Source: Pseudomonas haemolytica (GTDB lineage: Bacteria; Pseudomonadota; Gammaproteobacteria; Pseudomonadales; Pseudomonadaceae). Taken from it: a stretch of 64,000 nt of DNA. Shown piece by piece: positions 9,811 through 18,120 of the stretch (position 1 is the first letter of the stretch; every line of letters begins with the position of its first letter). Both the position numbers and the translations under genes were made by a program. The DNA is taken from the NCBI RefSeq assembly GCF_009659625.1, contig NZ_VOIW01000006.1, positions 186,001-250,000 on the forward strand. Reading direction: 5' to 3'. Under the pieces are notes generated by a model. It did not search any database. It was not told the origin of the DNA and was given only the letters and a program-made list of their open reading frames with translations.

Positions 9811-10339
9811 ACACGCGCACCCCCTGCGGGTTGTTCAAGTAGCGGCGCAAAAACGTCCCCGCATACGCCCAGCACGCCACCGACAGGTAGCAGATCACCA
9901 GGTAAAGCGCCGCGAACAGCCATACCTGCGTAGCGTCACCATCAGCCACAAACAAGCCCATCCCCGCCACACAGGCCAGCCAGGCTTTCGGGTTAAGCCA
10001 CTGCATGATCGCGCCGTACAGCATCGACGGCGCGGTTGCCGTGCCATCGGCGTCCAGCCGGCCATCGTCCACCGCCAGTTTCCAGGCCATGTACAGCAGG
10101 AAAGCCACCCCGCCCCACTGGATCAACTGGGTCAGGATCGGCCAGCGCACCAACACCTCATGCAACCCCAAGCCGATCAGCACCAACAACAGGGTGAAAC
10201 CAACAGCGGCGCCGAACACATGTTTCTGGCTGGCGGCAAAGCCGAAGCGCGCACCGGAACTCAAGGCGACCACATTCACAGGGCCCGGCGTGATGGAGGT
10301 AGCCAGGGCGAAAGCGGCCATGGAAATGATCAAGCTCAT
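9752..10339 (-). CDS. LysE-family amino acid/homoserine-lactone exporter
   Basis: 195-residue inner-membrane protein of the LysE/RhtB family with about six hydrophobic segments. The N-terminal signature SITPGPVNVVALSSGARFGF matches the conserved GPxN region of the family, and PKAWLACVAGMGLF matches the second half. A ribosome site AAGG lies seven bases before the ATG. It probably exports an amino acid or related small metabolite; the substrate is not evident. Confidence 0.9.
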   Translation of the reverse strand: MSLIISMAAFALATSITPGPVNVVALSSGARFGFAASQKHVFGAAVGFTLLLVLIGLGLHEVLVRWPILTQLIQWGGVAFLLYMAWKLAVDDGRLDADGTATAPSMLYGAIMQWLNPKAWLACVAGMGLFVADGDATQVWLFAALYLVICYLSVACWAYAGTFLRRYLNNPQGVRVFNRSMAALLVASVGYLLMA

Positions 10340-10512
10340 TGCAGTCCCTTCTTGTTATGGCGAAAACAGGTGACATAACGGTAAAGGCTGAAACCCTGCT
10401 GGTATTGAACAAAATGCCCCTGCGAAGCATTTGTGGTGATTGTGTAACGGCAGGATTTTGGCCCCGCAATCTCGGTTAATGTAGGCGCCCTTTTCACCTC
10501 GACTCGCGCTCA

Positions 10513-11967
10513 ATGTTTACCCTCAAGCACCTGCTCATACTGCTGCCCCTGATCATCATCTCCCAGTCTGTCCACGCCCAGTCCGGCACTGTGCAATGGC
10601 AACCTTGCACCAACAGCCAGTTCGACAACTGGTTTGAAGATGAACCACCAGAGGCGCTGTTATGCGGCTATGTCGACGCGCCGTTGACATATTCGGTCGA
10701 CGCCAAGGCGGATAAGGTACGACTGGCGCTGACCCGCTTACCCGCTACCGGCGTCAAAAAGGGCAGCGTGGTGGTGATCAGCGGTGGGCCAGGACTGCCG
10801 GGGATCAATCCTTTCATGTCCGATGACGACATCGTCGCGAAGCTGACGCAGTCCTACGACATTGTCGGATACGACCCGCGAGGCGTTGGGCAGTCAACAC
10901 CAAAGATTTCCTGTGGAGTGCCCGGACGGGAGCGACCGGTTATCGATGAACACGACATCAGCGCGTCAGAGGCCCAGGCCCGCAAGACCCTGGCCGCCTG
11001 TATCAAACACACGGGTTTAGAGACCTTGAAGCACATGGGTAGCGACGATGCGGTCAATGACCTCAATGTGATCCGGGCTGCGCTGGGCGAACCCGTTTTA
11101 ACTGCAGTGGCGTACTCGTACGGCACCCAAATCGCTGCGCTGTATGCCGAGCGGTTTCCACAGCAGACCCGTGCGCTGGTGCTGGACGGTGTCGTGGACC
11201 TTTCGGAAGACGACTTCACCCAGCAATTGAATCAGGCGCGCGGCTATCAGCAGACCTTCCAGCGGTTTGCTGCATTCTGTGCAAAACACCCTGACTGCCC
11301 TTTACCCGGCGATGAGGCCGGGGCTGTCGAGGCGTTTCATGGAATTTTACGTCAGGTGTATGCCACTGCCCTGATCACAACAGACGGGGATCAAGTGACC
11401 GCCGATGACGTGTTGCTCAGCACTCAATCGCTGTTGCTGTGGTCTGACCGCTGGCCCGAGCTGATTGCCTTGTTGCATAAGGTCAATGCCGGGATTGCCG
11501 ATGAGCAGGTCGCCGGGTTGATTGACGAAAATGCCGGTGAAGAGGCCGATGATGCCCTGAGCGTAATTTCCTGTGCGGATACCGCGGCACCTGGAAGCGA
11601 TACTCAGCTATTGCGCCAGCAGCGACAGGCCATTCGAGCGGCCTCGCCCTTCACCAATTACCTCAAGGTGCAGGCGTCGGGCCTGGAACTGTGCGACCTG
11701 TGGCCGGTGCGTGGAACACTTGAAGCCCACGTTCCGGTGGCCGCACCGAGCCTGCCGCCGTTGCTGTTGGTGGGCCAGCGATTCGACCCAACCACGCCCT
11801 GGGTTAACGCTCGACAGATGGCAACCTGGTTTAAAAGCCCACTGATCACCCGAGAGGGCGACGGTCACACCCTGGTACTCAACGGTATCGACCGCTGTGT
11901 GGACGAAGCCGTAGTGGCCTATCTGCTGGCACCTCGTGAGATCAGAGCTGACAAGACCTGCCGCTGA
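10513..11967 (+). CDS. Secreted alpha/beta hydrolase, proline-iminopeptidase/TAP-like (S33)
   Basis: 484 residues with a Sec signal peptide (cleaved near VHAQS). The hydrolase core shows an oxyanion-type GGPGLPG segment, the nucleophile elbow AYSYGTQ (serine near residue 200) and a C-terminal TAP-like domain (LPPLLLVGQRFDPTTPWVNARQMA, with the catalytic histidine in EGDGHTLV). Several cysteines (CTNSQ, CGYV, CAKHPDCPLP, CADT, CDLW) suggest disulfides in the periplasm or outside. It likely cleaves N-terminal residues from peptides or an ester; substrate unknown. The gene is divergent from the exporter and convergent with RNase T2. Confidence 0.85.
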   Translation: MFTLKHLLILLPLIIISQSVHAQSGTVQWQPCTNSQFDNWFEDEPPEALLCGYVDAPLTYSVDAKADKVRLALTRLPATGVKKGSVVVISGGPGLPGINPFMSDDDIVAKLTQSYDIVGYDPRGVGQSTPKISCGVPGRERPVIDEHDISASEAQARKTLAACIKHTGLETLKHMGSDDAVNDLNVIRAALGEPVLTAVAYSYGTQIAALYAERFPQQTRALVLDGVVDLSEDDFTQQLNQARGYQQTFQRFAAFCAKHPDCPLPGDEAGAVEAFHGILRQVYATALITTDGDQVTADDVLLSTQSLLLWSDRWPELIALLHKVNAGIADEQVAGLIDENAGEEADDALSVISCADTAAPGSDTQLLRQQRQAIRAASPFTNYLKVQASGLELCDLWPVRGTLEAHVPVAAPSLPPLLLVGQRFDPTTPWVNARQMATWFKSPLITREGDGHTLVLNGIDRCVDEAVVAYLLAPREIRADKTCR

Positions 11968-11969
11968 GA

Positions 11970-12599
11970 TCAACGCTGCGCAGGAATGCGAATATCGCCA
12001 CCACGGCACTGGCTTTTCACACTGCGCGGGCAACCGGCAAAAGCCAGGTCCTTGGTCAGGCACACGCGCACTTCCGACAGCACTTTGCCCTTGCAGATCA
12101 CCGCCAACCCGTGGTTGCCCATGCGCGGGTTACTCTCGCGAAACAACGCCTCAATCTCACTGGCCGGCAATGACGGCGGTGTGTTGAACGGCTGCAACTG
12201 CTGCGGGATAGCAACCACGCCCAGCGCTGCATCGGTCTTGTCCAGGTACTCCAACGGTTCAAGCCCGCTGCAGGTGCCATGCTTGGCCCACTCATGCTTG
12301 AGCAGTGCACGGGTAGGGAACAGCGCCGCGCCCTTGTCCATTTCTTCGTCGGTCAAGCGCGACTGCGGCGCACAGGACGCCGGCCACCCTCCCCGTGCGT
12401 ACTGCGGCCATAAACCGTGCAGCACAAACCCATAGCCCTTGCCCGAGCACTGTTCGTTGCCCGGGTGCGTCAGGCAGAACGTCGGCGACCACGACAGCGA
12501 CAGCACGTAAAAATCAAATTCCCCCGGCTGCCCTTGGTTGCGCGGCGCCGCAGTTGAAACTGTGGCGATCAGCAGCCACAACACCATCCAGTATTTCAT
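11970..12599 (-). CDS. Ribonuclease T2 family protein (RNase I-like)
   Basis: 209 residues with a signal peptide (cleaved after VSTA). Both catalytic signatures are intact: CAS1 FVLHGLWPQ (catalytic His61) and CAS2 KHEWAKHGTC (His102, Glu103, His107). Cysteines are placed for the usual disulfides. The enzyme cleaves single-stranded RNA through 2',3'-cyclic phosphates, in the periplasm. A ribosome site AAAGGA precedes the ATG. The stop is two bases from the convergent hydrolase stop. Confidence 0.93.
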   Translation of the reverse strand: MKYWMVLWLLIATVSTAAPRNQGQPGEFDFYVLSLSWSPTFCLTHPGNEQCSGKGYGFVLHGLWPQYARGGWPASCAPQSRLTDEEMDKGAALFPTRALLKHEWAKHGTCSGLEPLEYLDKTDAALGVVAIPQQLQPFNTPPSLPASEIEALFRESNPRMGNHGLAVICKGKVLSEVRVCLTKDLAFAGCPRSVKSQCRGGDIRIPAQR

Positions 12600-12644
12600 C
12601 CCCGTATTCCTTTGAAAAAATGAAGCACCACGCTATCGGGACGA

Positions 12645-13622
12645 CTAGGGATGATGGGAATAACGTTTTAAAACCTTGTCCAGGATGATATCGGTCTTCA
12701 ACGCCTCGATCGCCAGCGACGGATGCTCGGTGTCCCCGCGAATATGCGCGTTCATGCCCAGTACGTGGTGCCACTGGATATGGGTATGGCACGGTATTTC
12801 CAACACCTCGGTGGTTTCACCGTCAAGGCGTATTGCCTGGTCTTCGAACACCGAAAACTGGATGCGCCCTCGGCTGCCGATCAGTTCGACACGGTCTTCG
12901 CGACGATCCGCCACAAAGTTCCAACAACCCATGCCCAATGCGCCGCTGGCGAATGTCCAGCAAGCCGTCACCGCATCTTCCGCGGCATAGCGTCCGGCCT
13001 GTCGCGCAGAAAAACCTGAGACCTCGACAATATCTCCGGCCAGGTATTGGAACAGGTCAAACCCATGGCTGGCCAGGTCGGCAAAGTACCCACCACCGGC
13101 AATCGCCGGGTCGGTGCGCCAATTGGCGGCGTTGGTGTCGGCCGCAGCAGCGGGTTTGCACAGGGTCCAGGTCAGGTGGCGCAACTCGCCGATACGACCT
13201 TCCTGCAACCAGGTGCGCACCTGCTGGAAACGCGGCAACGAGCGCCGGTAGTAGGAGACAAACAGGTGCAACCCGGCGCGCTCGAAGGTGCGCTGCATCA
13301 AGGCACTCTGCTCGGCATTCAACGACATGGGCTTTTCGACGCAGCAATGTTTGCCCGCCGCCGCCACCATCAAGCTGTACTCAAGGTGGCTGTCGGGCGG
13401 TGTGGCGATGTAGACCGCGTCCACTTCCGGGTCGTTGATCAATGCCTGGGCGTCGGTATAGAAACGGGCTATGCCATGGCGTGCCGCATAATCACGCACT
13501 GCGTCGATACGCCGCCCCATCACGGCCACCAATGCCGAACCTGGCGCTTTGTAGAAAGCCGGTCCACTCTTCAACTCAGTGACACTGCCACAGCCGATCA
13601 TGCCCCAGCGTATGGTCTTCAT
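12645..13622 (-). CDS. Gfo/Idh/MocA-family NAD(P)-dependent oxidoreductase
   Basis: 325 residues from the ATG at 13622, which has the strong site GAGGACATTCA in front; the open frame extends about 48 codons further upstream without coding character. Rossmann motif WGMIGCGSVTELKSGPAF at the N-terminus, then the family motif CVEKPMS (catalytic lysine region) near residue 95 and the C-terminal domain (GGGYFADLASHGFDLFQYLAGDIVEVSGF). It oxidises or reduces a sugar or cyclitol with NAD(P). No pathway neighbour identifies the substrate. Confidence 0.9.
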   Translation of the reverse strand: MKTIRWGMIGCGSVTELKSGPAFYKAPGSALVAVMGRRIDAVRDYAARHGIARFYTDAQALINDPEVDAVYIATPPDSHLEYSLMVAAAGKHCCVEKPMSLNAEQSALMQRTFERAGLHLFVSYYRRSLPRFQQVRTWLQEGRIGELRHLTWTLCKPAAAADTNAANWRTDPAIAGGGYFADLASHGFDLFQYLAGDIVEVSGFSARQAGRYAAEDAVTACWTFASGALGMGCWNFVADRREDRVELIGSRGRIQFSVFEDQAIRLDGETTEVLEIPCHTHIQWHHVLGMNAHIRGDTEHPSLAIEALKTDIILDKVLKRYSHHP

Positions 13623-13750
13623 TGAATGTCCTCGTTCGTATTCATCAATCGGGCAGTATCCACATACACACCCCAGCACGCCATAAGCACTTAGCATGGC
13701 AATTGCATTACACTTTTGTGACATTCGTTTCGCTGTGGGAGGTATAGGCA

Positions 13751-14113
13751 TTGAAGATACGTGCAACGGTCATTTGCGCACACGAAGAGCATATTCTCTT
13801 TGTACGCAAAGCCCGGTCCAAATGGGCGTTACCGGGCGGCAAGGTAGAGCCCGACGAGCGCCCAATTGGCGCGGCGGAGCGCGAGTTGGAAGAGGAAACC
13901 GGATTAAACGTAGATGGCTTGCTCTATCTGCAAGAGCTGAAGGCCCGCGACACCCTGCACCATGTGTTCGAGGCCTCGGTGGTCAATATCGAAGAGGCAC
14001 GGCCATGCAACGAGATTGTCGATTGCCAGTGGCACGCCTACGGTGCCCTGGATGAGCTGGACACTACCGACGCCACCCGGCACATCGTCAAAGCCTTCCT
14101 GCGTCGCCTCTGA
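13751..14113 (+). CDS. NUDIX hydrolase
   Basis: 120 residues starting at TTG 13751, chosen because GGGAGG lies eight bases upstream and the product begins MKIRATVICAHEEHILFVRKA, as expected for the fold. The complete Nudix box GGKVEPDERPIGAAERELEEETGL is at about residues 35-58. It hydrolyses a nucleoside diphosphate linked to another group; substrate not determinable. Divergent from the oxidoreductase gene. Confidence 0.9.
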   Translation: MKIRATVICAHEEHILFVRKARSKWALPGGKVEPDERPIGAAERELEEETGLNVDGLLYLQELKARDTLHHVFEASVVNIEEARPCNEIVDCQWHAYGALDELDTTDATRHIVKAFLRRL

Positions 14114-14125
14114 CGCTGTGCGCAA

Positions 14126-14374
14126 CTAACCTACCGCTGCAAACCCACGGCGCCCGGCCCTGATCTCGGTGCGCAACTCACCGATCAGGTTGGAGATGGC
14201 ACGGATGCTGTCCAGGCCTTGGGGCGATACCCGGGTCAGCAGCACCTCGACACGACCAGTCGCCGGCTCGAACACGCTGATGCGTAATGAGCCATCGCTG
14301 TTGAGGCTGCACTCACACGCAAGCGGCAGAAAGCCGGAGGCCATGATGCGATTGAATTCGGTGATGGAAATCAT
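14126..14374 (-). CDS. DUF1652 domain protein
   Basis: 82 residues from the ATG at 14374 (MISITEFNRIMASGFLPLAC), preceded by AAGGG. The segment ACECSLNSDGSLRISVFEPATGRVEVLLTRV is the DUF1652 core, a small cytoplasmic family found almost only in Pseudomonas and without known function. The NUDIX stop lies 12 bases away on the opposite strand. Confidence 0.8.
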   Translation of the reverse strand: MISITEFNRIMASGFLPLACECSLNSDGSLRISVFEPATGRVEVLLTRVSPQGLDSIRAISNLIGELRTEIRAGRRGFAAVG

Positions 14375-14535
14375 GCTCAGCCCCCTTCCCTGGGATCTAC
14401 CTGATTGAAGTGATGCAAGCAAGCATAGATAAGGTTTTGCCGGACACTGAACAATTAATGCAAAAGTGTTAGCCAGCACTCATTTTTCCGAGACGTGGGC
14501 AGCCCTGGAATTGAACCCCGGGACAAATCGCAGGC

Positions 14536-14603
14536 AAAAAAAATCCCAAGTAGCTGATGGAAACTTGGGATTTAAAAATGCATAAACCGTGGGAGGTGAA
14601 CGC
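14536..14603 (-). ncRNA. Candidate small RNA with its own promoter and terminator
   Basis: No protein gene fits this stretch. Reading the minus strand there is a -35 TTGTTA (14633-14638), a 17-bp spacer and a -10 TACTAT (14610-14615), then about 68 nt ending in a perfect 11-bp hairpin (AAATCCCAAGT/ACTTGGGATTT, 14541-14573) and a run of eight T (14536-14543 on the plus strand as A). The predicted transcript carries CACCTCCCAC near its 5' end, complementary to ribosome-binding sites. That is the pattern of a Hfq-type regulatory RNA. I do not recognise a named family. Confidence 0.45.
14541..14573 (-). terminator. Rho-independent terminator of the candidate sRNA
   Basis: Perfect 11-bp stem, 11-nt loop, followed on the minus strand by eight T. 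The plus-strand side has only three T, so it works best for leftward transcription. Confidence 0.7.
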
Positions 14604-14609
14604 CCGGCT

Positions 14610-14638
14610 ATAGTAACGACTGCCAAAACGCCTAACAA
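14610..14638 (-). promoter_or_regulatory. Sigma-70-type promoter of the candidate sRNA
   Basis: TTGTTA at 14633-14638, exactly 17 bp, then TACTAT at 14610-14615, on the minus strand. Expected start near 14603. Confidence 0.45.
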
Positions 14639-14759
14639 GATTATTTGAATCCTTTCGTCGGATTAAAAACGTCGTAAGTCATTAAATAACCACATATTTT
14701 TTAAGGTGACAAACCACACAAGTGCCACTTTTTGGTGCAAGTAGTGATGATATTCGTGG

Positions 14760-14787
14760 AATAACCCCCTTATAAAAAAGGGTTATT
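14760..14787 (-). terminator. Terminator after the small membrane protein gene
   Basis: Eight-base perfect stem AATAACCC/GGGTTATT around an A/T loop, two bases beyond the stop of the gene at 14790-15050. Confidence 0.6.
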
Positions 14788-14789
14788 AA

Positions 14790-15050
14790 TCAAAGCGGCG
14801 TCGCACTCTTGAATAACTGATCGCGCAGTTGCTGGCACGTTTCGCGAAACTCTTCGTTACTGAACTTTGCCGTACCAGCGGCCCGTTCCATATGACGACA
14901 CAGCGCCAGTCGTTCGACGGCCTCTTCACGCTGGCGGTCGACCTTGGCGTTGAGTTGAACGAAATAGAATCCCAATAGCACCGCCACGCACAGCACTCCA
15001 GCCGCAAGATAGCGCAGGCTGCTGGGCGCTGCGGGCGCTGGCGCGTTCAT
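14790..15050 (-). CDS. Small single-pass membrane protein, unknown function
   Basis: 86 residues from ATG 15050 (MNAPAPAAPSSLRYLAAGVLCVAVLLGFYF). One transmembrane helix at about residues 13-31, then a charged, helical, probably periplasmic or cytoplasmic coiled segment (NAKVDRQREEAVERLALCRHMERAAG). I do not recognise a family. Its start is four bases after the acetyltransferase stop, so the two are co-transcribed. Confidence 0.65.
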   Translation of the reverse strand: MNAPAPAAPSSLRYLAAGVLCVAVLLGFYFVQLNAKVDRQREEAVERLALCRHMERAAGTAKFSNEEFRETCQQLRDQLFKSATPL

Positions 15051-15054
15051 GGCG

Positions 15055-15501
15055 TTACCGCGCCCGGCCCTTTTCATAGCGAACGTCGTCGCCGTCGACC
15101 CGGCCCGCGATGGACCAGCCCAGGCGTTGATAGAACCCGTTGGCACGGACCTGCTCACGCCCGTCAGTGACCAGGTACACCCTCTCGTGGCGTTCAAACA
15201 ATGCGGCCTCGGCCACCGCCATCAACCGGCGCCCGAGGCCAAGGTTCTCATGGGTGGGCAGTACGAACATCGCGAACACCTCGCCTTCAGCCAGGTCGAT
15301 CATGGAAAACCCGACCGCTTGGCCGTCTACTTCCGCGACCCAGGCACAAGGCGCGGTGTTCAGTGTATCGACCAGTACCTGCGGGGTAATTCCCAGGTCG
15401 GCCATCTGTTCAAGGCTCAGATGGTTTTGCACCACCGAGGTGCGAATCACGCATAGCGTATCGACGTCTTCGGCTGTCGCCGCACGAATAAGCACTTGCA
15501 T
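15055..15501 (-). CDS. GNAT-family N-acetyltransferase
   Basis: 148 residues from ATG 15501, which has GGAGG seven bases upstream; the longer frame (to 15675) lacks a ribosome site. The acetyl-CoA binding core FVLPTHENLGLGRRLMAVAEAALF (motif A, Q/RxxGxG/A variant LGLGRRL) and the C-terminal ANGFYQRLGWSIAGRV (motif B, G-F-Y-x-x-L-G-W) are clear. It acetylates an amine; the substrate is unknown. Confidence 0.88.
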   Translation of the reverse strand: MQVLIRAATAEDVDTLCVIRTSVVQNHLSLEQMADLGITPQVLVDTLNTAPCAWVAEVDGQAVGFSMIDLAEGEVFAMFVLPTHENLGLGRRLMAVAEAALFERHERVYLVTDGREQVRANGFYQRLGWSIAGRVDGDDVRYEKGRAR

Positions 15502-15589
15502 ACCGACCTCCATGAAGAAGTGCGCAATTGTATGCAAATACTGACATAGGGTTTGTCGTGGATTTGTAAGCGCCGGTGCGCGACCTGGG

Positions 15590-15919
15590 TTATTTACGCG
15601 CCACTTTATAGTGCAGGCAATCCTGATAAAAGCTCTTGCGAATCGCCTCCGGCTTGAGCCTGGAACGGCTGTCATAGGTCTGCTCGGTAATGCCCATGGC
15701 CATCATGCGCATCCACGATTTACTGAACTTGATGCTCTGGATCTTCTGCCGAGCGGCATACAGCGACACCCCCGACAACTTGAGCTCCTGGGCCCTGGCG
15801 GCCGTGCCCGCGCCCCAACTGCACATGTACTTGTCGCCCTCGCGCAACTCCCGAGCCTGCACGGCAGCCGCGCCGCCGGCCAGGGAGCAGGCAATCAGCA
15901 TCATTCCAACAGTGCGCAT
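15590..15919 (-). CDS. Small exported protein, unknown function
   Basis: 109 residues from the second ATG (15919), which has AGGTGG seven bases upstream. A Sec signal peptide (MRTVGMMLIACSLAGGAAAV, cleavage near VQA) is followed by a short soluble domain with two cysteines (YMCSWGAG, FYQDCLHYK) that could form a disulfide in the periplasm. No recognised family. Confidence 0.6.
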   Translation of the reverse strand: MRTVGMMLIACSLAGGAAAVQARELREGDKYMCSWGAGTAARAQELKLSGVSLYAARQKIQSIKFSKSWMRMMAMGITEQTYDSRSRLKPEAIRKSFYQDCLHYKVARK

Positions 15920-15995
15920 TTGCATCCCACCTAACCACCTGAAAATAAAAGCGATTTTGGCGAGGATTTTGTTACAAAGGGGCCATTAAATTGCC

Positions 15996-16451
15996 TTACT
16001 GCGCAATCTTTGAGGCGGCAGCCGCAGGTGTCGCGCGGAAGGTGATGCCGAGTCGGTTAAAGGCGTTCATCAAGGCGATGCCATAGGTGAGGTCGGCCAG
16101 TTCCTTGTCGGTGAACTCCGCGCCAGCCGCTGCGTAGTCCGCATCGCAGACGTCGCAGTGGGTCACGGCTTCGGCGAAAGCCAGGGCGATACGTTCACGG
16201 GCAGTGAACACCTCCCGGGCCTCATGCCACACCGGCACCAGCACCAGTTTGTCCACGGCCAGGCCCTGTTTGAGCAGGTCCCGCGAGTGCATGTCGATAC
16301 AAAAAGCGCAGCCGTTGATTTGCGAGACCCGCAGGTACACCAGGTCGATCAGCAGCTTGGGCAAACCGCAGTTGTGCAGATAGGTGTAGACACCGCCAAA
16401 GGCTTTATAACCTTCCGGGGAGGCGTGGATGTAGTCGAGGCGAGCGGTCAT
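15996..16451 (-). CDS. Carboxymuconolactone decarboxylase / AhpD-family protein
   Basis: 151 residues from ATG 16451. The active-site motif CAFCIDMH (Cys48, Cys51, His55) is that of alkylhydroperoxidase AhpD-like proteins (TIGR00778 type), small cytoplasmic thiol enzymes active against peroxides. The rest (AFGGVYTYLHNCGLPKLLIDLVYLRVSQING before, AFAEAVTHCD after) fits the family. It is divergent from a MocR-type regulator, which may control it. Confidence 0.9.
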   Translation of the reverse strand: MTARLDYIHASPEGYKAFGGVYTYLHNCGLPKLLIDLVYLRVSQINGCAFCIDMHSRDLLKQGLAVDKLVLVPVWHEAREVFTARERIALAFAEAVTHCDVCDADYAAAGAEFTDKELADLTYGIALMNAFNRLGITFRATPAAAASKIAQ

Positions 16452-16635
16452 GGCGGATCCTGTAGCGGTTGAGGTGAGACGCCATCTTGCGATGTTATGG
16501 CTCACCTCTGAAGAGCCAAGAATCGGCCGCAAGCCTGGGCCATGATGGTCTACGTATTTAATCGGTTATTGGTGCTTTGGCCTGAGACAACCACCGCGTA
16601 GGCTCACATCAGCCGCACTTGGAGAGCCGCCGCCG

Positions 16636-18024
16636 ATGCCCACCTCATTGCCCCTACTGGACCCCACCACCGCCGAGCCGATCTATCGCCAGCTCTACTG
16701 GCGCTTTCGCAATGCCATTGCCGAAGGCTTGCTCAAGCCCGGCGAGCGCGTACCAGCGGCGCGGGCCCTCGCCCAGGAGTTGGGGTTGGCCCGCGGCACC
16801 ATTGAGAGCGCCTACTCATTGTTGACCGCCGAAGGCTACCTGGAAGCCCGTGGCCAGGCAGGTACGGTGGTCGCACAGGGCATCAAGGGCACTTTGCCTA
16901 CGCGCGCCGTGGTGCCGCCTTACAACGCCGTGCGACAACAGGCAGCGATATTACCGTTCCAGATGGGCTTGCCAGCCCTGGACGCATTCCCGCGCAAGCT
17001 CTGGTCAAAAATCGCCGCCCGCTGCGTGCGCGCCACCCAATTCGCCGACATGGCCAACCCCCCGGTCTATGGCCTGGCCTCTCTACGTACGGCCATCGCC
17101 AGCCACCTGCAAGTGGCCCGGGGCATCGACTGTTCGCCCGAACAGATATTCGTCACCTCAGGCTATCGCAACACCCTGGGCCTGATCACCCATGCCCTGC
17201 TCACCCCGGGCGACCAGGTGCTGGTGGAAGACCCGGGCTATCCGCCGACTCGCCCGCTGCTGGAATACCTGCACATCAAGCCGGTGCCGGTACCGGTGGA
17301 TCAGGACGGCCTGTGCCTGCCACCCACCAGCAACGCCCGTGCGGTGGTGGTTACGCCCGCCCACCAAAGCCCGCTGTGCGTGTCCCTGTCACTGCCGCGC
17401 CGTCTAGCCCTGCTCGACTGGGCCAAGCGCCAGCAAGCCTGGATCATCGAAGACGACTACGACGGCGAATACCGCTACGCCAGCCGCCCCCTGCCCGCCC
17501 TCAAGAGCCTCGACAGTGAAGGCCGCGTACTCTACGCCGGTACTTTCAGCAAAGTGCTGTTCCCCGGCATGCGCCTGGCCTACCTGGTGGTGCCGGCCGC
17601 CCAAGTCAGCCGCTTCGAGCAGGTCAGCCAGACCTTCCTCGGTAACTGTCCGGAATTGACCCAGGCCATCGTCGCCAGTTTTATCGCCGAGGGCCATTTC
17701 GCCCGGCATATACAACGGATGCGCAAGCTCTATGGCGAGCGGCGCGAGGCCACGGCCAAGGGCTTGCGCAGCGTGTTGGGCACGCATATTTCGATAGATG
17801 CACAGCCAGGCGGCATGCATTTGATCCTGAGGCTCAAGCCGCCGATGTCCGACCGCTTACTCGTGGACAGACTCGCCAGCGTGGGCATTTACGCTGAAGC
17901 GTTGAGTGACTGGAGTAACACGCAAGCGAGCGGTCCCGGCTTGCTGCTCGGGTTTGCCAATATCGACTCGCAAGCCAACGCAGAAGCGCTCGGGCAGCGC
18001 ATCCTGGAATGCCTTATTACCTAG
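16636..18024 (+). CDS. MocR-family regulator (GntR HTH fused to PLP aminotransferase-like domain)
   Basis: 462 residues. GntR-type winged helix at residues 12-80 (YRQLYWRFRNAIAEGLLKPGERVPAARALAQELGLARGTIESAYSLLTAEGYLEARGQAGTVV), then a fold-type I aminotransferase domain with the PLP lysine at Lys306 in GTFSKVLFPG and the aspartate in IIEDDYDGEYRY. MocR proteins usually regulate the adjacent divergent gene in response to PLP or an amino compound; here that is the AhpD-like gene, 184 bp away. Confidence 0.92.
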   Translation: MPTSLPLLDPTTAEPIYRQLYWRFRNAIAEGLLKPGERVPAARALAQELGLARGTIESAYSLLTAEGYLEARGQAGTVVAQGIKGTLPTRAVVPPYNAVRQQAAILPFQMGLPALDAFPRKLWSKIAARCVRATQFADMANPPVYGLASLRTAIASHLQVARGIDCSPEQIFVTSGYRNTLGLITHALLTPGDQVLVEDPGYPPTRPLLEYLHIKPVPVPVDQDGLCLPPTSNARAVVVTPAHQSPLCVSLSLPRRLALLDWAKRQQAWIIEDDYDGEYRYASRPLPALKSLDSEGRVLYAGTFSKVLFPGMRLAYLVVPAAQVSRFEQVSQTFLGNCPELTQAIVASFIAEGHFARHIQRMRKLYGERREATAKGLRSVLGTHISIDAQPGGMHLILRLKPPMSDRLLVDRLASVGIYAEALSDWSNTQASGPGLLLGFANIDSQANAEALGQRILECLIT

Positions 18025-18080
18025 TGGCCCAAGCGTTTTTTGGCGCGGGTCAAGCCGGCCAACCGCGACAAAACCATGAC

Positions 18081-18110
18081 GTGGCGAGGAGGCTTGCTCC
18101 CTCGCCACAG
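18081..18110. repeat. REP hairpin
   Basis: GTGGCGAGGAGGCTTGCTCC with its inverted partner CTCGCCAC, a sequence variant of the REP family, between the convergent mocR and flcA genes. Confidence 0.7.
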
Positions 18111-18120
18111 CAGATTCCAC

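Noticed and set aside
14497-14530. tRNA-like stretch CCTGGAATTGAACCCC
   Set aside because: Resembles a reversed T-arm but the stem does not pair and there is no acceptor or anticodon arm; at most a remnant.
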